Position numbers and translations under genes: made by a program. The notes below the pieces were generated by a model, which was not told where the DNA came from, did not search any database, and was given only the letters and a program-made list of their open reading frames with translations. Below, in pieces: positions 8,409 through 17,916 of a DNA stretch of 64,000 nt; within the stretch, counting starts at the first letter, position 1, and each line of letters opens with the position of its first letter. Source of the stretch: an uncultured Flavobacteriaceae bacterium (GTDB taxonomy: Bacteria > Bacteroidota > Bacteroidia > Flavobacteriales > Flavobacteriaceae); contig CANMXP010000006.1 in the NCBI GenBank assembly GCA_947501845.1, positions 62,001 through 126,000 on the forward strand. Direction: 5' to 3'.

Positions 8409-11400
8409 ATGAAAAACACTTTATCCCTATTAATGATTATACTATTCGCCGCATTCTCTAGTGCCCAAAATAATAAATATGAAGATTTATGGGCTGAAGT
8501 CGAACAACATGAAGTTAAAGGCCTACCCAAATCTGCTTTAAAAATTGTTAAAGACATTACTAAATTGGCCGAAAAGGATAAAAATGCACCTCAACTTATT
8601 AAGAGTATGCTTTTTAAAAGCAAATATGCTTTGGTTTTAGAGGAAGATGCTCAACTTAATATCATTAACAATTTCAAAAATACTATTGAAAAAAGCACAT
8701 TCCCAACAAAAAATATTTTGGAAAGTATCCTAGCCAATTTGTATTGGCAATACTTTAATCAAAATAGGTGGAAATTTTATAACAGGACAAAAACTTCAAA
8801 AAAGGTAAATGCTGAAGATTTTAGGACCTGGGATTTACAAACACTTTTTAATGAGATTCACGTGCATTATCAAAATTCGTTGCAAAACGGATTGATGCTT
8901 CAATTGGAGCTTTTAGATAATTATAACGATATCTTAAATCTTCAAAAAGGCTCGAAAGTATACAGGCCTACTCTATTCGATTTTTTAAGTCACAATGCTT
9001 TACAGTTTTATAAGACCGATGAAACTCATATTACCAAACCTGCTTATAAATTTGAAATAGACCATCCCGATTTTTTAGGAGATACCAAAACATTTTCGAA
9101 ATTAAAAATAGATTCAAAAGACACGACCTCTCTACAATTAAATGCTTTAAGAATCTATAAAGACCTTATTCATTTTCATTTAAAAAATGCTAATCCTTTT
9201 GCCTTAGCCGATGCAAATATTAATCGTTTGAAATTTGTAAATCAACATGCGACCTTTAATGATAAGGAATCTATTCTATTAAACACTTTAAAAATAGAAA
9301 GAGACCATTTAAAAACTCATGAAATTTCTACTTTATACGATTATGAAATAGCTACTGTTTATAATCAACAAGGTGCAAATTATCAACCTAAAACCAATGA
9401 AGATAACCGCTGGAAGCTTAAGGATGCTCTTACTATTTTAAATAATGCTATTTTAAACTTCCCAAAAAGTGATGGTGCTAAAAAATGTACTGTTTTAAAA
9501 CAACAAATAGAACAGTCTACATTACAAATCACCACAGAAAATTTTCTTCCTATACAACAAAATGCTCGTTTATTAGTACGCTACAAAAACTTAAACCAAC
9601 TTCAATTTAAAATTTTTAAGCTTACCAGAAATCAATTAAAAAAACTCAACAAAACCTACAGAAAAGATGAACAATTAGCATTTATTAAAAAGTTAAACTC
9701 TTATAAAAATTGGGATAACGCGTTACGAAATGAGCATGATTTTCAAACGCACACGACCGAAATTTTAATACCTAAGCTAAACAATGGAACGTATTTAGTT
9801 TTTACTTCGCCTAAAAATGACGATAAAACTTTTGCTTTTAGTACGATACAGGTTACCAATATGGCTTTAGCTGAAATGGAGAATACAGATGAAAAGGTAT
9901 TTCAAATTATTAATAGAAATAATGGAAACCCTATTCAAAATGCAACAGTTAAATTATCATATCGCAAAAACTATAATGATAAGAAAATTACAGAGACCAA
10001 AACTTCAAATCAATTTGGCCAAATTTCAATGCCAAAATTGAATACAAATCATAACGATTTAAACATAGAAGTTATAAATAAGGGAGAAAAGGCATACTTT
10101 GGCGAATATTATGTAAGCAGGTATTATAAGCAACAAAAAAAAGAAGTTACATACAACACTTTTCTTTTCACAGATAGAAGCATCTACAGACCAGGACAAA
10201 CTGTCTATTTTAAGGCTATAGCGATTAAAACAACTAAAGGAAAATCTGAGGTCTTACCAAACGAAAAAGTTTACGCTGTTTTATATAATGTAAACGGTGA
10301 AGAAGTCAAACAATTAAAGTTTAAAACAAATAAATTTGGCTCTGTTTCGGGTGAATTTATCTTACCAAACAATGGGCTGAATGGTCAATATTATATCGAA
10401 TTTGATGCAGAATCCAGTTACGATATGGAAGGTTATACCAGTTTTTCTGTTGAAGAATACAAACGTCCAAAATTCGAAACAAAATTTAATCCAATAACAA
10501 AAACTTTTAAAGTTAATGACTCGGTAACCATAAAAGGACATGCTATAGCATATGCAGGAAGTAATATTACCGATGCTAAAGTCGTATATAGAGTTCATAG
10601 AAAAGTAGCATATCCTCGTTGGTTCTTTTGGTATAAACCATGGTTTAATAGCGAACCTCAGGAAATCACTCATGGAGAAAGTATCACTGACGACAAGGGT
10701 GCTTTTGAAATTACTTTTAAAGCCATTCCAGATCTAAGTGCAGACAAAATGAACCTTCCTATTTTTAAATATGAAGTCACTGCCGATGTTACCGATTTAA
10801 ATGGCGAAACCAGAAGTACAACCACCACTGTAAATGTTGGATACCACGCATTAACAGCAAATATATCTATTGCTGGCCAAATCGATAAAACCAAAAAAAA
10901 TAATGCCATCGAAATAGATACCAGAAATCTGAATGGTGAATTTATACCAACAAAAGGAACAGTTAAAATCTATAAATTGAATGCTCCAGATAGGGTTTTA
11001 AGACAAAGGCTATGGAGCGCACCAGATTATCAGGAATTTTCGCAAGAAGCTTTTCATAAATTGTTTCCAAATGATGCTTATAATAAAGAACATGATGCCA
11101 GCAATTGGAAAAAAGGAGCGCTCGTTTTTGTATCTTCTTTTAACACCGCAAACACAAAAAAACTTAATCTTGGTAAAATTAAAAAGTGGAAATCTGGTGC
11201 ATATATCATTATTTTAGAGAGTAAAGATAAGTTTGGACAATTGGTTAAAGACGAAATTAAAACAACTTTATACAGTGATGCCGACAAAACTATAGCAGAC
11301 AAGCAATTATTTCATATTGCAACAGATAAATCGAGTTACAAAACAGGTGAAAAAGCTTTAATCACGTTAGGGTCTGCAGCCAACAATGTATCTGTTACGG

Positions 11401-14400
11401 TTCATATTGAAAAAAATCGCAAGACTATAAAAACACATATCGTTCAATTAAACAAAAACAAAAAGACCATCTCTATTCCTGTAAATAGCGAGGATATTGG
11501 TGGTTTTGCAGTTAAATACAGTTTTGCTGCTTTCAACAGTTTTCAATCAGGGAGTTTGAGTGTATCTGTTCCATATCCTAATACCCAGCTTGATATTGAG
11601 ACAACAACCTTTAGAGATAAATTACAACCTGGAACCAACGAAACATGGGGTTTTAAAATAAAAGGACCTCAAGGAGATAAAGTGAGTGCCGAATTATTAG
11701 CGAGCATGTATGATGCCTCATTAGATCAATTTAAACCACACGCATGGTATTTCAATCCTATTAACAAGCCTATTTATTATTCTTACAATCAAAACAATGC
11801 TCACCAAAGCTTTGGCACACGTCATTTTAGAGTTTATAATAATCATACCAGATCTAGCTATACATCCCAAAGTTATGACCAACTTAATTGGTTTGGGTTC
11901 CATTTTGGAAACAATTATGCCATGAGAAGAAGTTTAAGCAAACTTAGTAATCGTGCAGCAAACGCTCCAGTAGCATTAGAAATGAAAGCAGAAGAATCTG
12001 TAGCCTTTAAAAAAGAAAGTGATGGTGCTAATTTAGATAAAGTGGTGGTTGCAAGCGATAGTTCTGGATTTATAAATACCAATGATGACTTAGAATTAAA
12101 AGAAGAGGTTATTGAAAAAAACTCAGAAAAGCCAGATTTCGACAACATCAAAATTCGTAAAAATCTTCAGGAAACTGCTTTTTTCTTTCCGCAGTTAAAA
12201 ACAGATCCAGAAGGTCATGTTAATTTTAGTTTTACGACTCCAGAAGCTTTAACACAATGGAATTTACAACTAATGGCACATACTAAAACCTTAGAAAGTG
12301 CTACTAAAACCTTAACAACAGTTACTCAAAAAGAATTAATGGTAACACCAAATGCACCACGTTTTTTACGAGAAGGAGACCAAATTACCATAAGTACTAA
12401 AATTGCAAACCTTACCGAAAAGCAATTATCTGGTCAAGCTGTTTTAATTTTAACAGATGCGCTTTCTGGAAAAGATATATCACAAAAGCTTATAATAAGC
12501 TCCAATAATTCTTTCCCTTTAGGAGAGAACGCTTTTACCGTTAATGCCAAAGGAAATACACAAGTAGCGTGGAATTTATCAATTCCAAACGATCTACAAG
12601 CAATTCAATATAAAGTGATTGCCAAGTCGGAAACCTTTAGTGACGGGGAACAAAATGCCTTACCAGTGCTATCTAACAGAATGTTAGTTACCGAAACACT
12701 TCCTATGTGGATTCGTAGTAATCAAACAAAAACCTTCACGTTAGATAAGCTTGCTTCGACCTCGCTCAGCAACCGATCTACTACGCTTAAAAACCATAAG
12801 CTGACTCTAGAAATGACCTCTAACCCTGCTTGGTATGCAGTACAGGCACTACCTTATTTAATGGAGTACCCTTATGAGTGTAACGAGCAAACTTTTAGCC
12901 GTTACTATGCCAATGCTTTGGCGAGTCACATTGCGAATTCCAATCCACGAATTCAAGATGTTTTCAATCAATGGAAATCTCAAGATGCCCTAATCTCTAA
13001 TTTAGAGAAAAATGAAGACCTTAAATCTATCATCATTCAAGAAACACCATGGCTAAGAGATGCTCAAAGTGAAACAGAACAGAAAAAACGTATAGCACTA
13101 CTTTTCGATTTAAACAAAATGAATAACGAGTTACAATCGGCTATTAGAAAATTAGAGAACAACCAAATGAATTCTGGTGCTTGGGCCTGGTTTAATGGTG
13201 GACGGGCAAACAGATACATTACGCAGCACATCATAACTGGTTTTGGTCATTTAAAACAATTATCTGTCTCGTCGAATACAGCAGAGACATCTAAAATGAT
13301 CTTAAAAGCCATTAAATACCTCGATGCACAATTCGTAAAAGAGTACAAAGACATTAGAAAATATGATGCTAAAGCAGATTTAAACAAAGATCGTTTAAGC
13401 TATACCCAATTACATTATTTATACATGCGAAGCTTTTTTACAGACATTAAAAAATCGAAAGAAGTTGAAAAAGTTATGCAGTACTACCAAACACAAATTC
13501 AAAAATATTGGTTAAGTCGCCCATTATATGCTAAGGGATTAATGGCATTAATATCGCATAGAAATAATGATTCTAAAACGGCTAATAAAATTCTAAAATC
13601 TTTAAAAGAAACGAGTATAACTTCAGAAGAATTAGGGATGTATTGGAAAACAAACACCAACTCTTGGTATTGGTATCAGGCTCCTATTGAAACACATGCC
13701 CTTTTAATAGAAGTTTTTTCTGAAGTTGGTCATGTCATTCAGAGCGAAGCAAAGAACCTTGAAACTATGGATAACCTAAAAATCTGGTTGCTCAAAAACA
13801 AGCAAACTAATAAATGGAAAACGACAAAAGCAACCACTGATGCTGTATTCGCCTTATTACTTCAAGGAAGTGATTGGCTAAGTGTTACCGATATGGTTGA
13901 TGTTGTTTTAGGAGGACAAAACATCTCCCCTACAAAGTTAGAAAATGTAAAAGTAGAGGCTGGAACAGGATATTACAAAACGTCTTGGAATGGCCTTGAA
14001 ATTAAACCAAAAATGGCAGAAGTTAAACTTACTAAAAAAGGAAACGGTATCGCTTGGGGGAGTTTATACTGGCAATACTTTGAAGATTTGGATAAGATTA
14101 CATCGGCAGAAACACCTCTTAAATTAAAGAAAAAACTTTTCTTAAAGCAAAATACAGCTATGGGGGAAACCATATCTGAGATCACAAAAGACACCCATTT
14201 AAAAGTTGGAGACCTAGTAAGAGTTCGTATAGAATTACGAAGTGATCGCAATATGGAGTTTATTCATATGAAAGATATGCGTGCTTCGGGGTTAGAACCA
14301 GTAAGCGTATTATCTCAATATAAATGGCAAGATGGTCTGGGCTATTACGAAAGCACAAAAGATGCTTCTACCAATTTCTTTTTTGATTATTTACCGAAAG

Positions 14401-14534
14401 GCATTTACGTTTTTGAATACGATTTAAGGGTCAACAATACTGGCAATATGAGTAATGGCATTACAACCATACAAAGCATGTACGCTCCAGAATTTAGTAG
14501 TCATAGTGAGGGAGTTCGTTTGTTAGTTAAGTAG
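8409..14534 (+). CDS. Large alpha-2-macroglobulin family protein with thioester motif
   Basis: 2041 residues with a signal peptide (cleavage near FSSAQ). The first 480 residues are helical, unlike classical A2M. The MG2-type domain begins at about 590 (TDRSIYRPGQTVYFKAIAIK), and further MG and A2M domains follow. The thioester motif Cys1491-Asn-Glu-Gln1494 lies in YPYECNEQTFSRYYAN, so the covalent-trapping chemistry appears intact, and a terpenoid-toroid helical domain follows. By analogy with bacterial A2Ms it would trap invading proteases in the envelope. Two short insertions match dispersed genomic repeats, at residues about 1449-1460 and 1775-1784, both in frame. There is no penicillin-binding-protein (PbpC) partner beside it. 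It ends just before a 28-bp palindrome. Confidence 0.92.
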   Translation: MKNTLSLLMIILFAAFSSAQNNKYEDLWAEVEQHEVKGLPKSALKIVKDITKLAEKDKNAPQLIKSMLFKSKYALVLEEDAQLNIINNFKNTIEKSTFPTKNILESILANLYWQYFNQNRWKFYNRTKTSKKVNAEDFRTWDLQTLFNEIHVHYQNSLQNGLMLQLELLDNYNDILNLQKGSKVYRPTLFDFLSHNALQFYKTDETHITKPAYKFEIDHPDFLGDTKTFSKLKIDSKDTTSLQLNALRIYKDLIHFHLKNANPFALADANINRLKFVNQHATFNDKESILLNTLKIERDHLKTHEISTLYDYEIATVYNQQGANYQPKTNEDNRWKLKDALTILNNAILNFPKSDGAKKCTVLKQQIEQSTLQITTENFLPIQQNARLLVRYKNLNQLQFKIFKLTRNQLKKLNKTYRKDEQLAFIKKLNSYKNWDNALRNEHDFQTHTTEILIPKLNNGTYLVFTSPKNDDKTFAFSTIQVTNMALAEMENTDEKVFQIINRNNGNPIQNATVKLSYRKNYNDKKITETKTSNQFGQISMPKLNTNHNDLNIEVINKGEKAYFGEYYVSRYYKQQKKEVTYNTFLFTDRSIYRPGQTVYFKAIAIKTTKGKSEVLPNEKVYAVLYNVNGEEVKQLKFKTNKFGSVSGEFILPNNGLNGQYYIEFDAESSYDMEGYTSFSVEEYKRPKFETKFNPITKTFKVNDSVTIKGHAIAYAGSNITDAKVVYRVHRKVAYPRWFFWYKPWFNSEPQEITHGESITDDKGAFEITFKAIPDLSADKMNLPIFKYEVTADVTDLNGETRSTTTTVNVGYHALTANISIAGQIDKTKKNNAIEIDTRNLNGEFIPTKGTVKIYKLNAPDRVLRQRLWSAPDYQEFSQEAFHKLFPNDAYNKEHDASNWKKGALVFVSSFNTANTKKLNLGKIKKWKSGAYIIILESKDKFGQLVKDEIKTTLYSDADKTIADKQLFHIATDKSSYKTGEKALITLGSAANNVSVTVHIEKNRKTIKTHIVQLNKNKKTISIPVNSEDIGGFAVKYSFAAFNSFQSGSLSVSVPYPNTQLDIETTTFRDKLQPGTNETWGFKIKGPQGDKVSAELLASMYDASLDQFKPHAWYFNPINKPIYYSYNQNNAHQSFGTRHFRVYNNHTRSSYTSQSYDQLNWFGFHFGNNYAMRRSLSKLSNRAANAPVALEMKAEESVAFKKESDGANLDKVVVASDSSGFINTNDDLELKEEVIEKNSEKPDFDNIKIRKNLQETAFFFPQLKTDPEGHVNFSFTTPEALTQWNLQLMAHTKTLESATKTLTTVTQKELMVTPNAPRFLREGDQITISTKIANLTEKQLSGQAVLILTDALSGKDISQKLIISSNNSFPLGENAFTVNAKGNTQVAWNLSIPNDLQAIQYKVIAKSETFSDGEQNALPVLSNRMLVTETLPMWIRSNQTKTFTLDKLASTSLSNRSTTLKNHKLTLEMTSNPAWYAVQALPYLMEYPYECNEQTFSRYYANALASHIANSNPRIQDVFNQWKSQDALISNLEKNEDLKSIIIQETPWLRDAQSETEQKKRIALLFDLNKMNNELQSAIRKLENNQMNSGAWAWFNGGRANRYITQHIITGFGHLKQLSVSSNTAETSKMILKAIKYLDAQFVKEYKDIRKYDAKADLNKDRLSYTQLHYLYMRSFFTDIKKSKEVEKVMQYYQTQIQKYWLSRPLYAKGLMALISHRNNDSKTANKILKSLKETSITSEELGMYWKTNTNSWYWYQAPIETHALLIEVFSEVGHVIQSEAKNLETMDNLKIWLLKNKQTNKWKTTKATTDAVFALLLQGSDWLSVTDMVDVVLGGQNISPTKLENVKVEAGTGYYKTSWNGLEIKPKMAEVKLTKKGNGIAWGSLYWQYFEDLDKITSAETPLKLKKKLFLKQNTAMGETISEITKDTHLKVGDLVRVRIELRSDRNMEFIHMKDMRASGLEPVSVLSQYKWQDGLGYYESTKDASTNFFFDYLPKGIYVFEYDLRVNNTGNMSNGITTIQSMYAPEFSSHSEGVRLLVK
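12753..12786 (+). repeat. Family B dispersed repeat inside the alpha-2-macroglobulin gene
   Basis: gcttcgacctcgctcagcaa, continuing through ctactacgct, matches the intergenic 'CTTCGACTCCGCTCAGcAACC' type repeat common in flavobacterial spacers. Translated in frame it gives the low-complexity stretch ASTSLSNRSTT between FTLDKL and LKNHKLTLEMTS, which read as one continuous conserved segment without it. Confidence 0.5.
13731..13760 (+). repeat. Family A dispersed repeat inside the alpha-2-macroglobulin gene
   Basis: The sequence catgtcattcagagcgaagc then aaagaacctt closely matches the widespread short repeat 'TCATTCTGAGCGAAGCGAAGAATCT'. It is translated as HVIQSEAKNL (residues 1775-1784) in a loop between two helices of the helical domain. 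The reading frame is kept. A related full intergenic copy is at 26115-26160. Confidence 0.6.
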
Positions 14535-14552
14535 ATCTGTTCCGACAAACTC

Positions 14553-14580
14553 GATAGCAAATTAATATTAATTTGCTATC
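14553..14580. terminator. Perfect 28-bp palindrome between A2M and doxX-like gene
   Basis: Two 14-bp half sites (gatagcaaattaat and its exact complement) meet without a spacer. It begins 18 bp after the alpha-2-macroglobulin stop and ends 31 bp before the DoxX start; tatctttc (14576-14583), a 7/8 match to the -7 box, overlaps its right end. It may terminate the upstream transcript or act as an operator for the DoxX gene; a loopless hairpin makes the operator reading at least as likely. Confidence 0.5.
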
Positions 14581-14611
14581 TTTCAGTCTAATAACTAATA
14601 AACACATTATT

Positions 14612-14983
14612 ATGAATTCAAAAGTTTTTATGGTCGTGAGAATACTTCTCGGGCTTTTCGTTTTGTTTTTTGGACTTAACAAGTTCTTTCATTTTATGGC
14701 ATTTGGAGAGATGTCTCCCGAAGCTGGAGCTTACTTTGGCGCATTATCCTCTGTTAAATTAATTACCATAGTAGCTGTTGTAGAAATAGTAGCTGGATTG
14801 GCGTTTATATTTAACAAGTATGGAGCACTTTTAGCGCTTATTTTAATGAGTGTTTCTGTTAATGCCGTGTTGTTTCATGCTATGTTAGCTCCCGAAGGCA
14901 TTGCTGGTGCCTTAATTTTACTAGTTTTAAATATTATTGTGCTTTATGGCTATAAAGACAAGTATAAAGATTTACTGAGTTAA
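14612..14983 (+). CDS. DoxX family membrane protein
   Basis: 123 residues, four transmembrane helices, with the DoxX-type opening VVRILLGLFVLFFGLNKFFHF and the later KLITIVAVVEIVAGLAFIFN. DoxX relatives are inner-membrane proteins linked to quinone or thiol redox functions, but the role of this short subgroup is unsettled. The start at 14612 is chosen because the longer frame from 14573 begins inside the palindrome and adds a non-membrane leader. Monocistronic, with its own terminator at 14996-15019. Confidence 0.85.
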   Translation: MNSKVFMVVRILLGLFVLFFGLNKFFHFMAFGEMSPEAGAYFGALSSVKLITIVAVVEIVAGLAFIFNKYGALLALILMSVSVNAVLFHAMLAPEGIAGALILLVLNIIVLYGYKDKYKDLLS

Positions 14984-14995
14984 TCTCGTTCATAT

Positions 14996-15019
14996 AAAGA
15001 GGCTTAGGCCTCTTTTTTT
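14996..15019 (+). terminator. Rho-independent terminator of the DoxX gene
   Basis: 8-bp GC-containing stem aaagaggc / gcctcttt around the 4-nt loop ttag, followed by a run of Ts. Confidence 0.85.
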
Positions 15020-15049
15020 ATTTTCTTAACTTTACTCAAATTTTATTAT

Positions 15050-15577
15050 TTGTTTAGACCTTTGGAAAAGCAAAAATTAAATATCCCCAAAACTTCAATA
15101 GCATTTTTCTTTCTTATGATAATGCTTTTAGGCTGTGCCTCTAAACATAGCCTATCTACAAATACGGACAAAATTGAAACGGCTCCTAAAATCATTTTTC
15201 TAAACTATAGTATTAAGAAAACACTGGATGGTAATAGAACCATTCGTTTTATAAATAAAAAAATAGTAGAAGGAAAACTAAAAAACCATCATAACAGATT
15301 TTTAAAAACTGGTACATCAGAGGATCTACAACTATTTCAGCTTGACAAAAAGTCTAACACCCTACAAAGCATTATTATAAAAAACCCACTTGCAAAAACT
15401 ATAGAATATGTAGATGAATCCAAATCGCTTCAAACGAAAAAAATTGATTTGGATAGCACACCATTTTCTTTAAGGTTACAATTAAGACCTAACACAAAAT
15501 ACATTAGCATACATCCTATTAGCTACTCTAAAAACCAAACAGCACCCCTAATAAAAACCAAGCTTAACCAACCATGA
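15050..15577 (+). CDS. Hypothetical lipoprotein upstream of the M64 peptidase
   Basis: 175 residues beginning with TTG; no ATG precedes the hydrophobic signal, and the first internal ATG (15116) would cut the signal to five residues, so TTG is the best start. The lipobox is MLLGC. The mature part is basic, beta-rich and unrecognised. Its stop overlaps the ATG of the M64 peptidase gene by 4 bp (ATGA), so the two are translationally coupled and probably act together in the envelope. The exact start is uncertain. Confidence 0.7.
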   Translation: MFRPLEKQKLNIPKTSIAFFFLMIMLLGCASKHSLSTNTDKIETAPKIIFLNYSIKKTLDGNRTIRFINKKIVEGKLKNHHNRFLKTGTSEDLQLFQLDKKSNTLQSIIIKNPLAKTIEYVDESKSLQTKKIDLDSTPFSLRLQLRPNTKYISIHPISYSKNQTAPLIKTKLNQP

Positions 15578-17004
15578 AATATTTTATAATTTACATTATA
15601 TGCTTTTTGAATGTAAGCTTAGTTTCTGCTCAAGTTTTTGATCTAGATACCATTAAATTTTCAGGAGCCAGTGACAAAAGAATAAATTTGGTCATTTTAG
15701 GCGATGGCTATCAAACAGCAGAATTACCGCAATTTATTACAGATGTCACTAATTTTTCTAACGAACTATTTAGTCAATCACCTTTTTTAGAATATGCAAA
15801 ATACTTTAATGTATACGCCATAAAAGTCCCGTCAAATGAAAGTGGTGCAGATCACCCAGGAATAAGCACCGACCCATCAGAATCACCATCCAGCCCAATT
15901 ATCCCTGTAACTACAGTTGATACTTATTTTAATGCTACTTATGATGCTTTTGGTAAACACAGGTTACTTTATTATGAAATAGATGGAAATAGCGCAAATA
16001 ATACCGAAGCAAAAATAAACTCTGTTTTGGCCGACAATTTCCCATCCTATGATCAAGCCTTAATTTTAGTCAATTCTTCAGAATATGGTGGTAGTGGTGG
16101 AAAATTCCCTATGACATATACAGGTTATTGGGGCCCTAATGTAGCCATTCACGAATTAGGCCACTCCCTATTTAATTTAAAAGATGAATATTACCCTGGG
16201 GACGACCTTGCAGGGGAAGCCATTAATATGACTCAAGAAACAAATTCAAACTTAATTAAATGGAAAAATTGGTTAAATATAAACGATATTGGAATATACC
16301 AGTATACCTGCAATACTGGAAATTGTAGCAATTGGTATAAACCGCACCAAAACTGTATTATGGAATTTATCGAGAAACCTTTTTGCTCAGTTTGTAAAGA
16401 AGGTATCATCGAAAAAATACATGGTTTAGTCTCTCCTATTGATTCATATACACCTGTTTCCAATACGGTTTCAAATCCAAGTTTCCCTATTGATTTTCAC
16501 CTAGACCTAATTAAACCCAATCCCAATACACTGGAAAGTTCATGGACACTTAATGCAGCTAATTTTGCCACTAATGTTGATGACGTAAGTATTTTAGAAA
16601 CCGATTTAAATGCTGGAGAGAATGATTTAACTGTTGTAATTACAGATAATACAACACTTTTAAAAGTTACCAACCATGAAACCATTCATGTTTATACAGT
16701 ATCCTGGACTATTGATAATACTTCCTTAGGGGTTAAGGATATTGAAAGCGACACCAATAATTTAAGTATTGCCATGTACCCAAACCCCACAAACACCATA
16801 GCAAACTTTAAAATTGAAAGTGAAAAAGATGTCCTTTTAAAAATTGATATTGTTAGTTTAGATGGCAAAAAGTTAAAAACGGTGCCCGCATCTAATTATG
16901 AAACACATCAGGTAGATATTAGCAACCTAAGCCAAGGTATTTACATAACTAATTTCTACGCGAATAATGTATTAGTTGCTAGTAAAAAATTAATAAAGCA
17001 ATAA
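15574..17004 (+). CDS. Secreted M64 family metallopeptidase with T9SS type A sorting domain
   Basis: 476 residues. Signal peptide (about 1-20); M64 (IgA-peptidase-like) catalytic domain with zinc motif H193-E-L-G-H197 and downstream D204-E205 in HELGHSLFNLKDEY; N-terminal LVILGDGYQTAELPQF is the usual M64 opening. A Cys-rich patch follows (CNTGNCSNWYKPHQNC). Residues about 395-476 (MYPNPTNTIANFKI ... KKLIKQ) are a type A T9SS C-terminal domain, so the protease is exported across the outer membrane and either released or attached to the surface. The substrate is unknown; it should not be read as a proven IgA protease. Overlaps the upstream lipoprotein gene by 4 bp. Confidence 0.92.
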   Translation: MKYFIIYIICFLNVSLVSAQVFDLDTIKFSGASDKRINLVILGDGYQTAELPQFITDVTNFSNELFSQSPFLEYAKYFNVYAIKVPSNESGADHPGISTDPSESPSSPIIPVTTVDTYFNATYDAFGKHRLLYYEIDGNSANNTEAKINSVLADNFPSYDQALILVNSSEYGGSGGKFPMTYTGYWGPNVAIHELGHSLFNLKDEYYPGDDLAGEAINMTQETNSNLIKWKNWLNINDIGIYQYTCNTGNCSNWYKPHQNCIMEFIEKPFCSVCKEGIIEKIHGLVSPIDSYTPVSNTVSNPSFPIDFHLDLIKPNPNTLESSWTLNAANFATNVDDVSILETDLNAGENDLTVVITDNTTLLKVTNHETIHVYTVSWTIDNTSLGVKDIESDTNNLSIAMYPNPTNTIANFKIESEKDVLLKIDIVSLDGKKLKTVPASNYETHQVDISNLSQGIYITNFYANNVLVASKKLIKQ

Positions 17005-17042
17005 ATAAGCTTATAATTTTACTACAAACAGAACGGTATTAA

Positions 17043-17564
17043 TTATTGCTTAGGAGGATATTCAAGTAACACTTTTTCCACAATGGCATTTAATCGCTCT
17101 TCTCGCTCTCCAGGTATGGCATTAGGATTATAATTTGATTCGCTTACAGCTTGCCAAAATAATTGCTTCTTTTTTTCATCTACAAAATCAATTATTATTT
17201 GACGATTAATATTAGATTGTCCAACTGGCAACCCTATTGAAATACCACCACCAACATTACGGCCTCCACCTCCCAAACCAACACCTACTGTACTGCGTTG
17301 TGCTTCGTGATATTCGCTACTTTTAACATCAATAAAAAAATCTGGGCTGTCTGATAAACTAAATCCCTTTGCAGTCATTTTAGCATCTATCGCGTTTAAC
17401 AAGCGTTTGGTGTCCAATTCACTTAACCCCGTGTTCATATCACTATAATAATTATAAGTTTTATAATCATTAAAATTAGTTGTTCTATCAAAATCGTAAC
17501 TAACCCGAATAGGAGCACATCCTACAATCAACAAAGCAAGTAAAATAGTTTTTAAGAATTTCAT
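17043..17564 (-). CDS. DUF4136 domain lipoprotein
   Basis: 173 residues from the ATG at 17564 (an in-frame TTG at 17594 is less likely). Signal peptide with lipobox LIVGC. The mature protein has the DUF4136 pattern: SYDFDRTTNFNDYKTYNYYS at the start, a helix, a Gly-rich loop (GVGLGGGGRNVGGGISIG), IIDFVDEKKKQLFWQAVSES and a final VEKVLLEYPP. DUF4136 proteins are small envelope lipoproteins of unknown function. Convergent with the M64 gene with 38 bp between them. Confidence 0.9.
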   Translation of the reverse strand: MKFLKTILLALLIVGCAPIRVSYDFDRTTNFNDYKTYNYYSDMNTGLSELDTKRLLNAIDAKMTAKGFSLSDSPDFFIDVKSSEYHEAQRSTVGVGLGGGGRNVGGGISIGLPVGQSNINRQIIIDFVDEKKKQLFWQAVSESNYNPNAIPGEREERLNAIVEKVLLEYPPKQ

Positions 17565-17916
17565 AATCATAATTTTAGGATTAAAGTTAATCAAAAATTA
17601 TTCCACACATTAAACCCATCTTGACTTTTTGTTTTTAACCAAAAATGAGGTGGGATTTATTAAAAAAGGTGCTTTTTGAAAGAATATGCCATCTCTATGT
17701 CCAAAAAAATAACACATATGGTTAAACGCCAACTCTTTTTTAGGAGTAGAAAGAGGTAAAATGAGTTCATTATTTTTAGTAAGCTATCTGTATCAGAGTT
17801 TTTTAATAAAAAAAAATTATAATCTGTGCAGTTTTTATCAAGTCACACAAATAAGACAAAACCTACATTTTTACTATTATTGGGTAAATATATTATCAAT
17901 TTAAACCCAAATTAAA
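17565..17916. other. 352-bp divergent intergenic region upstream of the agarase
   Basis: AT-rich, with the 13-mer acatatggttaaa at 17714-17726 that recurs upstream of the other GH16 gene, and an A-rich leader (atttaaacccaaattaaa) directly before the agarase start that resembles the leader of the GH16 lipoprotein gene. No RNA gene or additional ORF was recognised. Confidence 0.5.
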
